DNA of 64,000 nt, from positions 30,531,001-30,595,000 of the forward strand of contig NC_080568.1 of assembly GCF_030253575.1 (NCBI RefSeq), in the 5' to 3' direction. The translations under genes and the position numbers were made by a program. This document shows positions 34,622 to 45,440 of the stretch, piece after piece; positions within the stretch are counted from its first letter, which is position 1, and every line of letters starts with the position of its first letter. The notes beneath the pieces are model-generated. The model had not been told where the DNA came from and made no database searches. It saw only the letters and a program-made list of their open reading frames with translations. Source of the DNA: Rhododendron vialii (taxonomy: Eukaryota; Streptophyta; Magnoliopsida; Ericales; Ericaceae).

Positions 34622-37600
34622 ATCCAATATCATCCATTTTCAGATTTTCCTCTATGTGTACCCATACTTGAAAATAGAAACGAGTAAAGCAAGAATCACA
34701 AAGGTAGTAACCTTGTGTACAACATTTTTGCATAAAAAACTCGAGTGCAAGAAGAACAAGCAAAGTATTAACCTATGCACTATCTTATAACTTTGATAAC
34801 ACCAGTAAAGACATGACATTGCAATGAATTTCTGAAAATCAAAAGGAAAAACTCCATAAGATTCCCCTGCTCCAAAATTTTAGCCGTTTACAGTTAGATA
34901 ATCAATGGTTTACCATACTTGAGCTTCTTTACTGAAAGACATTGAGGCATTATCCTAGCCACACCCATATCCAATCCTAACTAGTCAACCTATTAACAAA
35001 TGATGGTCCTGGAAAGATAGAAATGTGACTTACTGTAGCTACAGCAGCATGAGTGATATGAAGTACATCAATAACAGCAACAACAACTCCATCTGTAATG
35101 GACCATCCATAATCGTTATGTAACAATGGCAAATCATAATGACGTCTACACAGCCTTTTGCAGCAAATATGATGATGAATTACCTTTATCAGTGACAGGA
35201 AGGTGTAGAAACTTTCCATCATGCATGGTATGCAGAGCATCAACAATTGGGGTATCCACAGTTGCACATTCTGGATTTGGGGTCATCACCTAGAATTAAG
35301 TTGCAAGCATGATGCACAAGTTCAAGGCTCACTAAATAGTAATATTTCATCATAAGAAAAGTATACGTCAATAATCGAGAGGAAACTTATAAAAGTTTTG
35401 AGAAAGGGACTATGAAGTGATCCAACCGAAACTAAGTCCCATGAGAACGATCATATCACCTTCTCCACTAGAGTAGAATCTGGAGGAAGATTTTGTGCTA
35501 TTACCCGCATCAAGATATCTTTTGACCTGACAGAATTAGAAGGCACCAATCACGATTCCATATTATGAATATATGCCTATTTGCTTTCTTCGGCCAAAAA
35601 ACATATTTGTAAAGTCAAGTTAATGTAGTGGAAACTCACGTTAAAATTCCGCGTGGTTTGTTTTCTACTATTACAATAGCAGAGCTTATATGACATTCAA
35701 GCATCTTCTTTGTTGCTGCTAATACTGTGTCAGTTGGTGAGACTGTCACAATCCTGACAATGCAATGGTAAAGGATTTTGTATCATGCATAGCGTTGGGA
35801 AGATTTAACAACAGCCACATAACATATCACATCTAGAGATGATAAACAAAAACAGAGAAGATATTACCTACTTTGAATTCTCGGAAATGATTGTAGACAA
35901 AGATGGCCTAAACATCCGCTCTCGAAGTGTTTCTATGAACGTATTAGGACCTGTTTATCAACCAAAACATGAATAAACAATGCAATGACAGACTCCTGTC
36001 CCACAGGAGAGACAAGTAAGCTAACATCATTCAACTGAGACAATAAGTTTGTCTGCCAGATAGACAATATTTAAAATACGGACTCTCAACGAACCGGAAC
36101 TGGATCCCCCCCAGTGTTTTTCAACACCTTCAACAGCAGCTGCAATGGCTTTTCCCTTTTCCGCTGCCCTTTCCATACGTGCAATAGCATCATACAAACA
36201 CTTTGCTATATCAAGTAAAGCAATGACCTCTCCATTCTCCACAACAGGCAAATGCCTGAATTTTCCTGAGGCAAGATATCAAGAACCATAATCACTGGGC
36301 AAACCAAGGGAAGTACACTAGACAATAATGATGTGGACTTTCTGATTAATACTGACCTTGCACCATTTTTTGCAAGGCTTCAACAGCAAGAGTGTCAGAA
36401 AGTACAAAAATTGGATTCTTAGTCATAACCTTGGAAACAGGTGTCTCCTCAAGATTCATTTCTCGAGCAATAACTCTTGTTGCTATATCCTTCGACCATA
36501 GAATAGGGACAAGACAAACCAAAATTAGAAATAAGACCAACGTGAAATATATAGCACAAAAGGTCTCAAAGTCAAACCTTGTCTGTCAGGATTCCACAAA
36601 GTAAGGCATTTGAGTCGGTCAGTAACAAAGCATCAACTCTACGAGCGGCCATCCGACGGCAAGCTTCATGGATAGTTGTAGTTTCAGGTACAGTCAAGGC
36701 TTTTGACAGCCTCAATCGCTTCACCGTTCGCTCTCCGGTTAGGCCCCTGTTCCAATTAAGTGGAAACAAATAAATTTTTGTAATTTCAAAATTTCCAATT
36801 TTTTGTTTGTCTTGGTTTCTCTGGTCTGGCAGTGTGAGTTGCTCGCAGAGCACCCTACCCAGGGTTTGTAAGATCTATTAGGAACTCATCTGAAAAGCGA
36901 GTCATCTGACTTAGGCCTTATCTGGTGCTGCAGTGCGTTTAAGTGTTTTTGTGACCATTAAAGTTCTTTCAGACATATTTGGCTGCAACTTTCAAAGCAC
37001 TAGACTTTCTAAAAGTTTGTTGCTAAATATCATTTCTCAGTGATTAGGGTAATTAGGCCGAAAGAAGAAATTGAAAACTCTTCTCAAGATGCAATAACTA
37101 ACCAGTACAAACATCTTTCAGCAGTCTCACCTAAAAAACCCCTTTCTTTTGCTCCATACTCTTGTCTACAAAGATCTTCTATGAAAAGCACTTTATTGGA
37201 AGTCGTGAAAACACCTAACAGGACCTCATATCCTTAATCATCTTGTGTTTCAACTTTCAAGAATGTTTCTGCTTAATGACACTCCTTTTTTCTTTGGCAA
37301 AACGATCTAACACTCCACTGTTAATGACACTCCTTTTTTTTTTTTGTCATTAAATTACAGAGTTATTCGGTATATATGAGTGATATTGTAAAATATACTC
37401 AAGAATAGACAAAAAAGGAATGTGGTTGTCCAAAAGTGGAGTGTCATTAACAATGTTGCAAAAAGCCCACACTAAACAATGTTGCAACAAGGACAATTTA
37501 ATGGCAGCCCCATGTAAACAATTGAGAGAAAGGAAAACAAACAAACAAACAAGTTGATGGCAGCTCCATGCAACTAAAGAGTAAAGGCTACTTATCAGTC

Positions 37601-38128
37601 GTTTTGTGCACCCAACCCGACTGGGGAATACTTCATATTAATTTAGCGGGAAGGCTTATGGAAGCATAAAGGATTCCAGCTGATGATAACTTCTTGCTGT
37701 GTTCTGGTTGACAATTTTGTCAAGTACCTTGATAAACTAATATGCCACACCAGATTAGCTAAGTGCATAAAGAAAACTAGGATTGGAGGGATTAATTTTT
37801 CTAATTTATTGCCGCATATTGCACATACAGTTAATTTATGTTATAGTAAAGGTAATCTTGAAGTTCCAGTTTTATCAGGGTAAGTTGGAAACTACTTTTG
37901 TGACACAACCTCAAAAATGTATCCACGCCAATCAGTGCTCTCTCTTTCTATAGAATTATTAGAATAGATGAGAGAGAGAACATACATGGAACGAGAAGAA
38001 GTTATAGACTTTTGTGTTGCGTCAGGGCCAAGGTCACCATTCTCCGAAGCTTTCTTCTTCGCCTGAGAGGTTGAGCTCGTTAACGACACACTTCTTCTTC
38101 TTGAAGAACCTCCTTGACTCGTGGTCAT
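31933..38128 (-). CDS. CBSCBSPB: CBS domain and PB1 domain protein (CBSCBSPB type), membrane-anchored
   Basis: Encodes a 547-aa protein of the plant CBSCBSPB family, whose CBS pairs bind adenosyl nucleotides in other proteins. The exact role is unknown. Fourteen coding exons sum to 1,644 nt: 38,128-37,986; 36,746-36,578; 36,489-36,357; 36,265-36,095; 35,950-35,872; 35,753-35,640; 35,526-35,460; 35,289-35,184; 35,092-35,034; 34,136-34,030; 33,945-33,812; 32,920-32,835; 32,749-32,660; 32,118-31,933. Four CBS repeats lie at about residues 55-350 (ALLLTDSNALLCGILTDKD, HLPVVENGEVIALLDI, SSAIVIVENKPRGILTSKD, HLPVTDKDGVVVAVIDV). PB1 lies at about 405-490 (ILYEDEDHDKVVLASDSDL), and a hydrophobic tail AAGAALVTGLGVFAFLRRA lies near the end. 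The start MTTSQGGSSRRRS fits the family; an in-frame ATG eight codons upstream is probably in a leader intron. The gene looks intact. Confidence 0.95.
37321..37450. mobile_element. 130-bp MITE in intron 1 of the CBS-PB1 gene
   Basis: Perfect 13-bp terminal inverted repeats TTAATGACACTCC / GGAGTGTCATTAA around an AT-rich core. A single inverted-repeat end (TTAATGACACTCC) also occurs just upstream at 37,275, so a second, partial copy or an end duplication is present. It resembles the foldback MITEs at 2,816 and 14,185. Confidence 0.6.
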
Positions 38129-38140
38129 TATCACGAATTC

Positions 38141-38828
38141 CTTATGTACCAATCAAGCAGAGAACAAAGAATCAGCATCAAAGCACACGATGTGAACTTC
38201 AAAAGAAAATGGACAAAATTCCAAAATTTCTATCTTCATAATCAAAAAATTAACTGATAATTCAAATTTGAACCGATTATTGCTCATTCGCCTATCAAGC
38301 ACTGTAACGACCCACTCCTGCCTTGTAACGTACAATATTGTCTGCTTTGGATGCCCAAGCTCCATGGACTTCCAGTGGGTCACTCATCCCAACATTGCTG
38401 CAAGGCGAGCAAGCACTGTGAAGTTCCAATGAGCTTTGACACCCTCACGGCTTTAGAAGAGCTTGTACAAGATAGGGCATGATCGATTATAAATCACTCA
38501 ACTTTGCTTTCACCAGGCGATGTGGGACCCGTGATCACCCATCCATACGTCTACTACCGGGACTAAAGCCCGGTCCCAGCCTGGTTATGGGCGTCACAAT
38601 CTAAGAACGAAGAATCGACACAAAAGCACACAACGCGACTTCAAAGAAAACGGATTAAAAAAAATAAAATCATAAACTCATCTTCGTAACCGGAAAATTA
38701 CCTCACAATTCCAATTTTAACCGGTTAACAACAAAATCACACAACGCGGATTTCAAGAAGAAAACAGATAGTAAAATACAAAAAAAAAAAAAAAAAATCT
38801 TATCTCCAAAATCGTAACCGTTAATTAC
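38141..38828 (-). other. Probable 5' leader intron of the CBS-PB1 gene, with triplicated segment
   Basis: Reading the minus strand, a good donor (TTGCCAG then GTAATT) lies at 38,829/38,828 and an acceptor (CATAAG) ends at 38,141, 13 nt before the start codon. Inside, a segment of about 130 bp occurs three times: about 38,158-38,280, 38,601-38,720 and 38,725-38,860. Words such as CAAAGCACACGATGTGAACTT and AATCACACAACGCGGATTT recur. The third copy includes the donor itself. Confidence 0.5.
38303..38598 (-). mobile_element. Solo LTR of a Cassandra-like TRIM element
   Basis: A 296-bp unit with TG and CA ends (TGTAACGACC on the left, GGGCGTCACA on the right). On the minus strand a stretch resembling 5S rRNA is visible around 38,356-38,425: GGAACTTCACAGTGCTTG, then GGGATGAGTGACCCACTGG, then GAAGTCC. 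It resembles the 5S-derived part carried in Cassandra LTRs. No internal region or second LTR is present, so it is a solo copy. No clear target duplication was found, so it is probably old. Confidence 0.55.
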
Positions 38829-39019
38829 CTGGCAATTCAAAGTTGAGCCGATTTCAGCTGGACGACAAGGAATGGAGAATTGGAAATTCCGATGGAGCAA
38901 CGGATGAATTGACTAGAGGGGACCGATCGGAGGACTAGATTTTCCGGGGAAACTTATTCCAACTTTCCCGGGAAAATTCGCCGACCGGGGGAGGGGGGGG
39001 CGCGGTTTGGCCGTTTGGG

Positions 39020-39346
39020 TGGAGAGAGAGAGAGAGAGAGAGAGAGGAGGGAACCCTAAACAATGGTGATGGATTGTTTGACGAATTTGTTCGGAAAGAT
39101 TCGAATGCTGGGAGTGCAGCAGCCAATAAGGCTCTACCACGTACGTCAGCTGATTCTTTAACATACGGCGAGGAGGCTACGATTTTAAAGTTTAGGAAGG
39201 AAATCGTGAGGCGTTGAAATAAGTGGTGGTCAAATATTGTACTTTCCACTGGGCATTTTTGGAGAGAGAGAGAGAAATTCCGTTCATTCTGATGTTTGAT
39301 TTTTTAGAGAGAGAGAGAGAGAGAGAAATTCAGTTCATTCTGATGT
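39020..39346. repeat. (GA)n runs upstream of the CBS-PB1 gene
   Basis: Three GA runs at about 39,020-39,045, 39,261-39,274 and 39,307-39,327. The last two belong to a 57-bp tandem duplication ending in AAATTCAGTTCATTCTGATG. On the gene's own strand they are CT runs in the promoter or leader region. Confidence 0.8.
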
Positions 39347-39349
39347 TTG

Positions 39350-40650
39350 ATTTTTCAGATCTTGTATATATTGATCCAATATAGTTTGATACTCCGTATT
39401 TTGTAAAAAAATTATCTTAATTGAAAAAAGTTTTGAATTAGTGTATTACTATTAAGTTGTACTTTCTATTTCTTGAAACTTAAAAGTATTTTGAAAACAT
39501 AATAGAATCTGATTAACATAATTTTTTGATGTATCTCAACGAGATTTGCTCCGTTCTACTAAATGAAATAAGTATTTATTTTTTTGAGTTAAACGTGATG
39601 TATTGTGAGAAAATAATTTGTCTCGTAACAAAAATTAAGTACTTAAAAAAATAAAAATCTTAGCGGAACGGGACCTAGAATATGAACAACCTAGAAAGAT
39701 TCCAAAACTGAATAGATTGTCCGTGCAACCCCTCTATTTTGTTTTTGTTCTTTTGGTGCCAACCAAAGGATTTTGTATGTGTCTGAAAAGTCATGAAAAG
39801 AAAAAGAAAAGAAGAGATAAAATATTTTTTTCCCTCAATTTCATGTTTTTTATAGGTTTCACATACACTCAAAAAAAAATTATTTTATGCTTCTGAAACA
39901 GTGGGTCTGGGTTACCCATTCCACCAGTGAAGGAAATCTTTGGTTTCCGCCACGACCTGTTACGGGCCTCACAAGGCATTTTTTGTTACAATCTGAACAA
40001 TTCATTTGCGAAACCCACAAGCAGTGGTGGAAATCCCACAGAACATACTCTCTATTGGTAATATTACGTCTTAATAGATTTTCAAAATAAATAGATTTTT
40101 GTTTGGGGATCTGGAAAAATTCCTTGTTTTCTTCTAAAAGTTTCAAGAAAGTTCACTTCTATTGAAAGCCGCTTTAGACCCAAGAAAGATGAGTACTAAA
40201 TAAATTCTGGAGTACATGGATTGTTGAGAAAAGAGCTCCTCTAACCGTGGGAATGGCGTCGAGGAAAAGAAGCTCGTCGTTTGTTCCAAAACCCCTCAAG
40301 GAAAACTATTTTATGAATCGGTCCAACACTAAACTGTTTGATCCAACAGCATATCACAAATTGTATACGCGAAAAGGGTCATTGAGGACAACTATAGCGA
40401 CCCTGATACGATTATATGTATTTTATCTCTCAACGTCATACTTTTCATTGATTTTCTTTTGTCTCTTGTTTCTACATTTGTTTTGCACGTGTTTGTCGTG
40501 TAGTCGGGGAGGGTGGCTATTTCGTGAGGCTGAAGTTTTTTTCAAGGATTTTGGGACTTTTGTATTGTTGAGCCTTTTATATTGTTTGAGTCATTTGTAT
40601 CTTCTGTGTTTGTTGAGTTTTTTTTTTTCCCCTATGATTGGTGTATAAGC
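39350..40650. other. AT-rich intergenic stretch
   Basis: No gene is recognised. A 133-codon plus-strand frame at 40,247-40,648 starts MGMASRKRSSSFVPKP and becomes strongly hydrophobic after residue 50 through T-rich DNA. I recognise no family and see no support for expression. A weak foldback (CTCCGTTCTACTAAATG and CTTAGCGGAACGG words) lies at about 39,520-39,680. Confidence 0.4.
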
Positions 40651-41418
40651 CAGGAAAATGAGGTATGGTATGAAAGAGTAACTGGGCTGCCGTACAAATA
40701 GCTTAGCCTTCTTGTTTGATTCATTTGAGTTTTTTGTACAAATAGCTTAACTGGGTTGTTGGTGTGAATTTTTTATTTTTTTTAGATACTTCTATTTTTA
40801 TAAACTTAGGTTGTGTTAAAGACGGATAACCAGTGTCGTTTTTGTCACTGTTATGCTTTTTATTTGAACTTTGACTGCGGCCGGAACATATTGGGCTTCT
40901 ATTTGTGATTTACCATAATTTTTCCAATATAGAGGTAATACTTATGATACTTATAATAGAAGGACTGTTCTACCAGGAAGAAGAAGATAAAGTCCCACCT
41001 GAGAAACAAATGCCATACTTCCTTCTGGGCAGATGTAATAGAAGTAGGACTGTTAAGAATTATTTAGCTTGGAGAACCAATCTCTGATACCAGATGTTAA
41101 GAATTATTTATTTTTGGGCACCACACAAGGAATGAATCGCGATCAGAATCAAACGAAGGCACATCACACTTGGAAGTCCAATATGTTCTGGCCACAATCA
41201 AAGCATAAATAAAAAGCATAACAGTAACAAAAACGACATTGATTATTCATCCTTAACACAACCTAAGTTTATAAAAATAAAAGCACTCAAAGAAAAAATT
41301 CACACCGGCAACCCAATTAAGATATTTGTATGGAAAACTCAAATGAATCGAACAAGAGGGCTAAGCTGTTTGTACGGCAGCCCTGTTACTCTTCATACCA
41401 TATTTCATTTTCCTGGGA
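40651..41418. repeat. Long inverted repeat, arms of about 240 bp
   Basis: The left arm 40,651-40,893 and the right arm 41,178-41,418 are reverse complements at roughly 85% identity, separated by about 285 bp. Shared words in the arms include CTGCCGTACAAA, AGCTTAGCC, TTATAAACTTAGGTTGTGTT and GTTATGCTTTTTATTT. There is no coding. It could be a foldback transposon or an inverted duplication that would form a long hairpin RNA if transcribed. Confidence 0.8.
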
Positions 41419-42009
41419 GGCGGATAATGCAATATTCGACTCCGAACCCTCCACCCGTCCCCGAATCTGCCCTGATCTCTGACTGATTTTTTTTGCCCTC
41501 CATCCCCGCCCCAAACACCCCAAATAGGGAACGGAGATCCGAATTTGGAAAAAAAAAAATGGAAAATAGCATTTTTCACTTTTCAGTGCTATTTGGACTC
41601 ATTTTCTGGTTCTTATTTGGACTGAAAATTTCCTCACGGGGAAAGAAATATAGCAATTGTTTCAACCTGGGATTAAAATCTGAGGTGTTCCAACCAAATG
41701 CTGCAAATCTACCATGGATTAGGCAATGGGGCTGTTGAACTTCTTCAAGTTCAGTTGGGAACAAAATAAGAGCCCTAAGGATTCGGGCTGAAGCACCACG
41801 TTCTACCTATTGGACATACCATTTGTTGTTTGCTGGATGGAGAAGGTCGGACAGCGATTTAGATCGATGGGAGATGAACACCTGAGAAGAGAATGAGAAA
41901 GAGAGAACAGAGAAGTGAGATATACGAAGATGGAGAAATAATCGCGTGGTACCCATGATTGGCGGAGACGGAAGACCGGTGGTGCACAACCCGGTGGCGA
42001 CGAGGGGCG

Positions 42010-44300
42010 GTGGATCGAGACAAGTAGTACAATATACAATCTGCAAGATGGATCTCTCCACCAGAAGCTGTATGGAGAATCTATAGATTTCCGATGCACG
42101 AGATAAGCCCTGCAGTTATAAGCTTGCAACTGCACCTTGATGGATGCCAAACATGCAAGTTCAGAAAACATACAAGACTCAAGTCCATTGCAGAAAATGA
42201 GTTCTCCAAGAAAACAATGTTGACTGAATTCTTTTGGATGAATGCTAATGATCCACAAGCAAAAGCAACCAAGTACTTTTACAAAGACTTCCCAGCCTCA
42301 TTTGTTTGGAACAAACAGTCAAAGACTTGGAAAGCAAGACAGCAAAAAGATGTTATTGGAAGAATTGTATCAGCTAACCCAAATGAAGGAGAACGATATT
42401 ATCTAAGGCTACTATTGACTCATATTCCAGGACCTAAATCGTACATGGATTTGCAAACTATAAACAGAATACTCCAATTTACAGCACATTCAGAGAAGCA
42501 GCAATAGCGCATGGAATATTAGAAGATGATCAAAGCAATGACAAGTGGATGGAAGAAGGCTGTGCATTTCGGATGCCTATTTCGCTCAGACAGCTATTCA
42601 GTACCATACTTGTATACTGCAGTCCTAAAAATCCGAAAGAACTATTTCTCAAATATGAAGAAGCAATGGGAGAAGATTATAGGTAAGTCCAAAAGCTAAC
42701 AGCAGATGAGACTCAACAGAAACTGCTTGCTGCAATAAACTCAGAACTTGAGTCAATGGGAAAAAGCCTCAAAGATTTCCAGCTATCTGATCTGAGAACA
42801 ACTGAAATCACAAAGAATCCTATATGCAAGGAGATACTTGATGAAATTAACCTTCAAATTTCTCAGTCTGACTTAGCCAGTATCACATTGCTAAATGAAG
42901 ACCAAACTCACGCTTACAAGAGATAATAGACTCAGTCTTCCAGACAAAACCAAAGGCTTTCTTCATTGATGGTCCAGGAGGCACAGGAAAGACTTTTCTT
43001 TATCGATCTATATTAGCAACAATAAGATCACAAAATCTGATTGCTCTCGCTACTGCAAGTTCAGGAGTGGCAGCCTCGATACTACCAAATTGAAGTACAG
43101 CACATTCTCAGTTCAAAATACCTATCAATGGTGAAGGCAAATTAACCTACAATGTAAAAAAGCAATCAGGCCTTGCAGCTCTTTTAAGACGTAACTCTCT
43201 CATCATATGGGATGAAGCATCGATGGCCAAGAAACAGTCAATAGAGGCACTTGATACGATGCTACGTGATATTACAGACCTTGATATTCTCTTTGGTGTA
43301 AAAGTAATTGTATTGGGTGGTGATTTTAGACAAGTATTGCCTGTCATACCTAAAGGAAGCAAAGCTGATTCCATGAATGCAAGTATTGTGCGATCTTATA
43401 TATGGCCACAACTTCAAAAAATCAAGTTGAATGTCACCATGCGAGCCAAAACTGATCCCTCATTTAGTCGATACCTTCTTCGAGTTGGCAATGGCTTAGA
43501 ACCACAAAATACAGAGGGACAAATTAGCATTCCTGAACCACTTATCCTCCAACCTAACTTATCAATGCAACCATTGGATCAATTGATTGACTTTGTCTTC
43601 CCAAACTTCAGCACCTATCGAGCTGATCCTTTATCCTTCACAGACTCAGCCATTCTAACTACTAAAAACCAAGCCGTGGATGAGATTAACGATGCAACGT
43701 TAGCAAGATTTCCAGGTGAACCCGCAGAATATAAGAGCTTTGATGAAACCAATGATAGCAGTCAACAGGGTCTATACATAGACTTTTTAAATTCCATATC
43801 ACCCCAAGGAATGCCACCACATCAGCTCATACTCAAAGAAAACTGCCCCATCCCAATGCTGCAAAACATAAATCCATCAAAAGGACTGTGCAATGGTACA
43901 AGGCTCATATGCAGAGAGTTCAAAAAAGTGAAAAACATCTGATTGTAGCCGAGATAACCGTTGGAGAAAAAAAACACAGCATAGTTTTCATTCCAAGAAT
44001 ACCACTTCAACCCACAGATCCCCACCTTTACCCAGTAGAATTCACCCGTCGCCAATTCCCAGTTAGGCTATGTTTCGCAATGACAATCAACAAAGCCCAA
44101 GGCCAAACTCTCAACACAGTAGGAATTTATTTACCCGAACCAGTTTTCTCACACGGACAACTATACGTCGCTTTATCAAGAGCTACAATGGCTATGAAGA
44201 TTAAAATACAGCTGAAGCCGACAACCAATGATCCTTTGCTTGCTCATCATACCAAAAATATTGTTTATACAGAGCTTCTAACTGAAGCTCAGTGTACTTA
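42010..44300 (+). pseudogene. Helitron helicase (Pif1-type), C-terminal part, decayed
   Basis: Plus-strand frames follow the helicase half of the plant Helitron Rep-Hel protein, which drives rolling-circle transposition. In order: ARWISPPEAVWRIYRFPMHE, HLDGCQTCKFRKH, FREAAIAHGILEDDQ, Walker A FIDGPGGTGKT (about 42,965), Walker B IIWDEASMAKK (about 43,205), VIVLGGDFRQVLPVIPKG, and the C-terminal RLCFAMTINKAQGQTLNTVG with YVALSRA. It is damaged: frame changes near 42,465, 42,925 and 43,930, and stops near 42,027, 42,687 and 43,092. The N-terminal Rep (HUH nuclease) part is absent upstream, so this is a truncated, inactive copy. A linked RPA1-like gene follows, as in many plant Helitrons. Confidence 0.9.
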
Positions 44301-44451
44301 ATCATAAATATCTTCGTACCTATATATTTATATAAGTATTATATAACTCCCATCTTAATCCTAACTGTGCATATGTTAGTTTATACTTACCTACTAACTC
44401 AGTCACGATAATTAGTTGGGCAGATCACAGATTGCCAACCAACATACTTTC

Positions 44452-45352
44452 CATAAGCATTATCAATCGACAATCGAGGAGATGGACGGCTGAAGTTATA
44501 GTCACTGAAAAGAGTCTTCCAAAAATACCATATGGCGGAGGAAGGCCGTATCAAAGGCTCATTCTTCAGGACATAGAGGTACAATTCTACTAACCTGGAC
44601 AAACCGAAAACACCATCACAAAATTGTTCACTAATAAACATTTAATTAAACATACACCTTATTTTAATGCAGGGGAAGCAGGTCCAAGCAACAATCTTCG
44701 AAAATGATATCGACTTTCTCTCCAATATGCTGAAAATATACTACACGTAAGTACATTCACTTGTGCATAAGGCAATCATAATATGGGTTAAGCAGTTCAG
44801 TGCGTTCTGTAATTGTGCTTAAGGAAATCATAATATGGGTCAAGCAGTTCAGTGCTTTCTTTTACTTCCCTTTCTTCTTGCATACCCTCGTGGTTTGAAT
44901 ACATGCATCAGCAAGTAGTGCCGAAGAACAATACTTTCATTGAAAAGCTACTTTTCGCTATGTGAGCTAAACTCTTGCATATTTTGGTATTTTTGTTGGA
45001 TTCTCATTCCAAGAATCAATGTGTCAGTGACTTAGTTTGTCAACAAGTTGTCCTTTTCCTTTTTTTATTTTGTTCGTGGGGGTTTCCAAATTTAATTACA
45101 CACTATCTTGATTGAGGCATGTGGCAGTTTTACAGGTCAACAAACATACATCTATTCCATGGATTCTTTTCTTTTGGTGATGGATTAAGTACGAGACTTT
45201 GACGCACAAGGTATACAAATATGACTTCGGAGCATTCAACCAGTGCAAATTCAATGTCCGATCAATCTACGAAGGACATCAAAGAAGAACCACAAAGAAA
45301 CACCGCTCTTGCTCTGGAACCCAACACTCCAAGCAAAAAACAGCGCATGGAG
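44452..45352 (+). pseudogene. Helitron-linked RPA1-like gene, partial
   Basis: Two exon pieces encode an OB-fold as in the large subunit of replication protein A. Exon a (44,452-44,578) reads RRWTAEVIVTEKSLPKIP then YQRLILQDIE. Exon b (44,673-44,746) reads GKQVQATIFENDIDFLSNML. The GT-AG junctions between them keep the frame. A C-terminal piece at about 45,221-45,352 reads ALEPNTPSKKQRMEIYKG, similar to the ends of Helitron RPA proteins. The DNA-binding domains expected in between are missing, so the gene is gutted. The order helicase then RPA1 matches plant Helitrons. Confidence 0.65.
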
Positions 45353-45440
45353 ATTTACAAGGGTGCATCATAAGGTACAAAAGATGCAGCAATGACCGCA
45401 CCTGAAAACACTATCATGAAGGACGCAAATACAATCAGCG

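Noticed and set aside
40247-40648. A 133-codon frame starting MGMASRKRSSSFVPKP as a possible new gene
   Set aside because: No family recognised. The second half is hydrophobic because of T-rich DNA, there is no promoter or splice evidence, and the frame ends just before a repeat arm.
41803-42258. 151-codon minus-strand frame as a gene
   Set aside because: It overlaps the Helitron helicase on the opposite strand, where recognisable conserved motifs are found.
43147-43374. Minus-strand frame antisense to the helicase
   Set aside because: Shadow of the conserved helicase coding on the plus strand.
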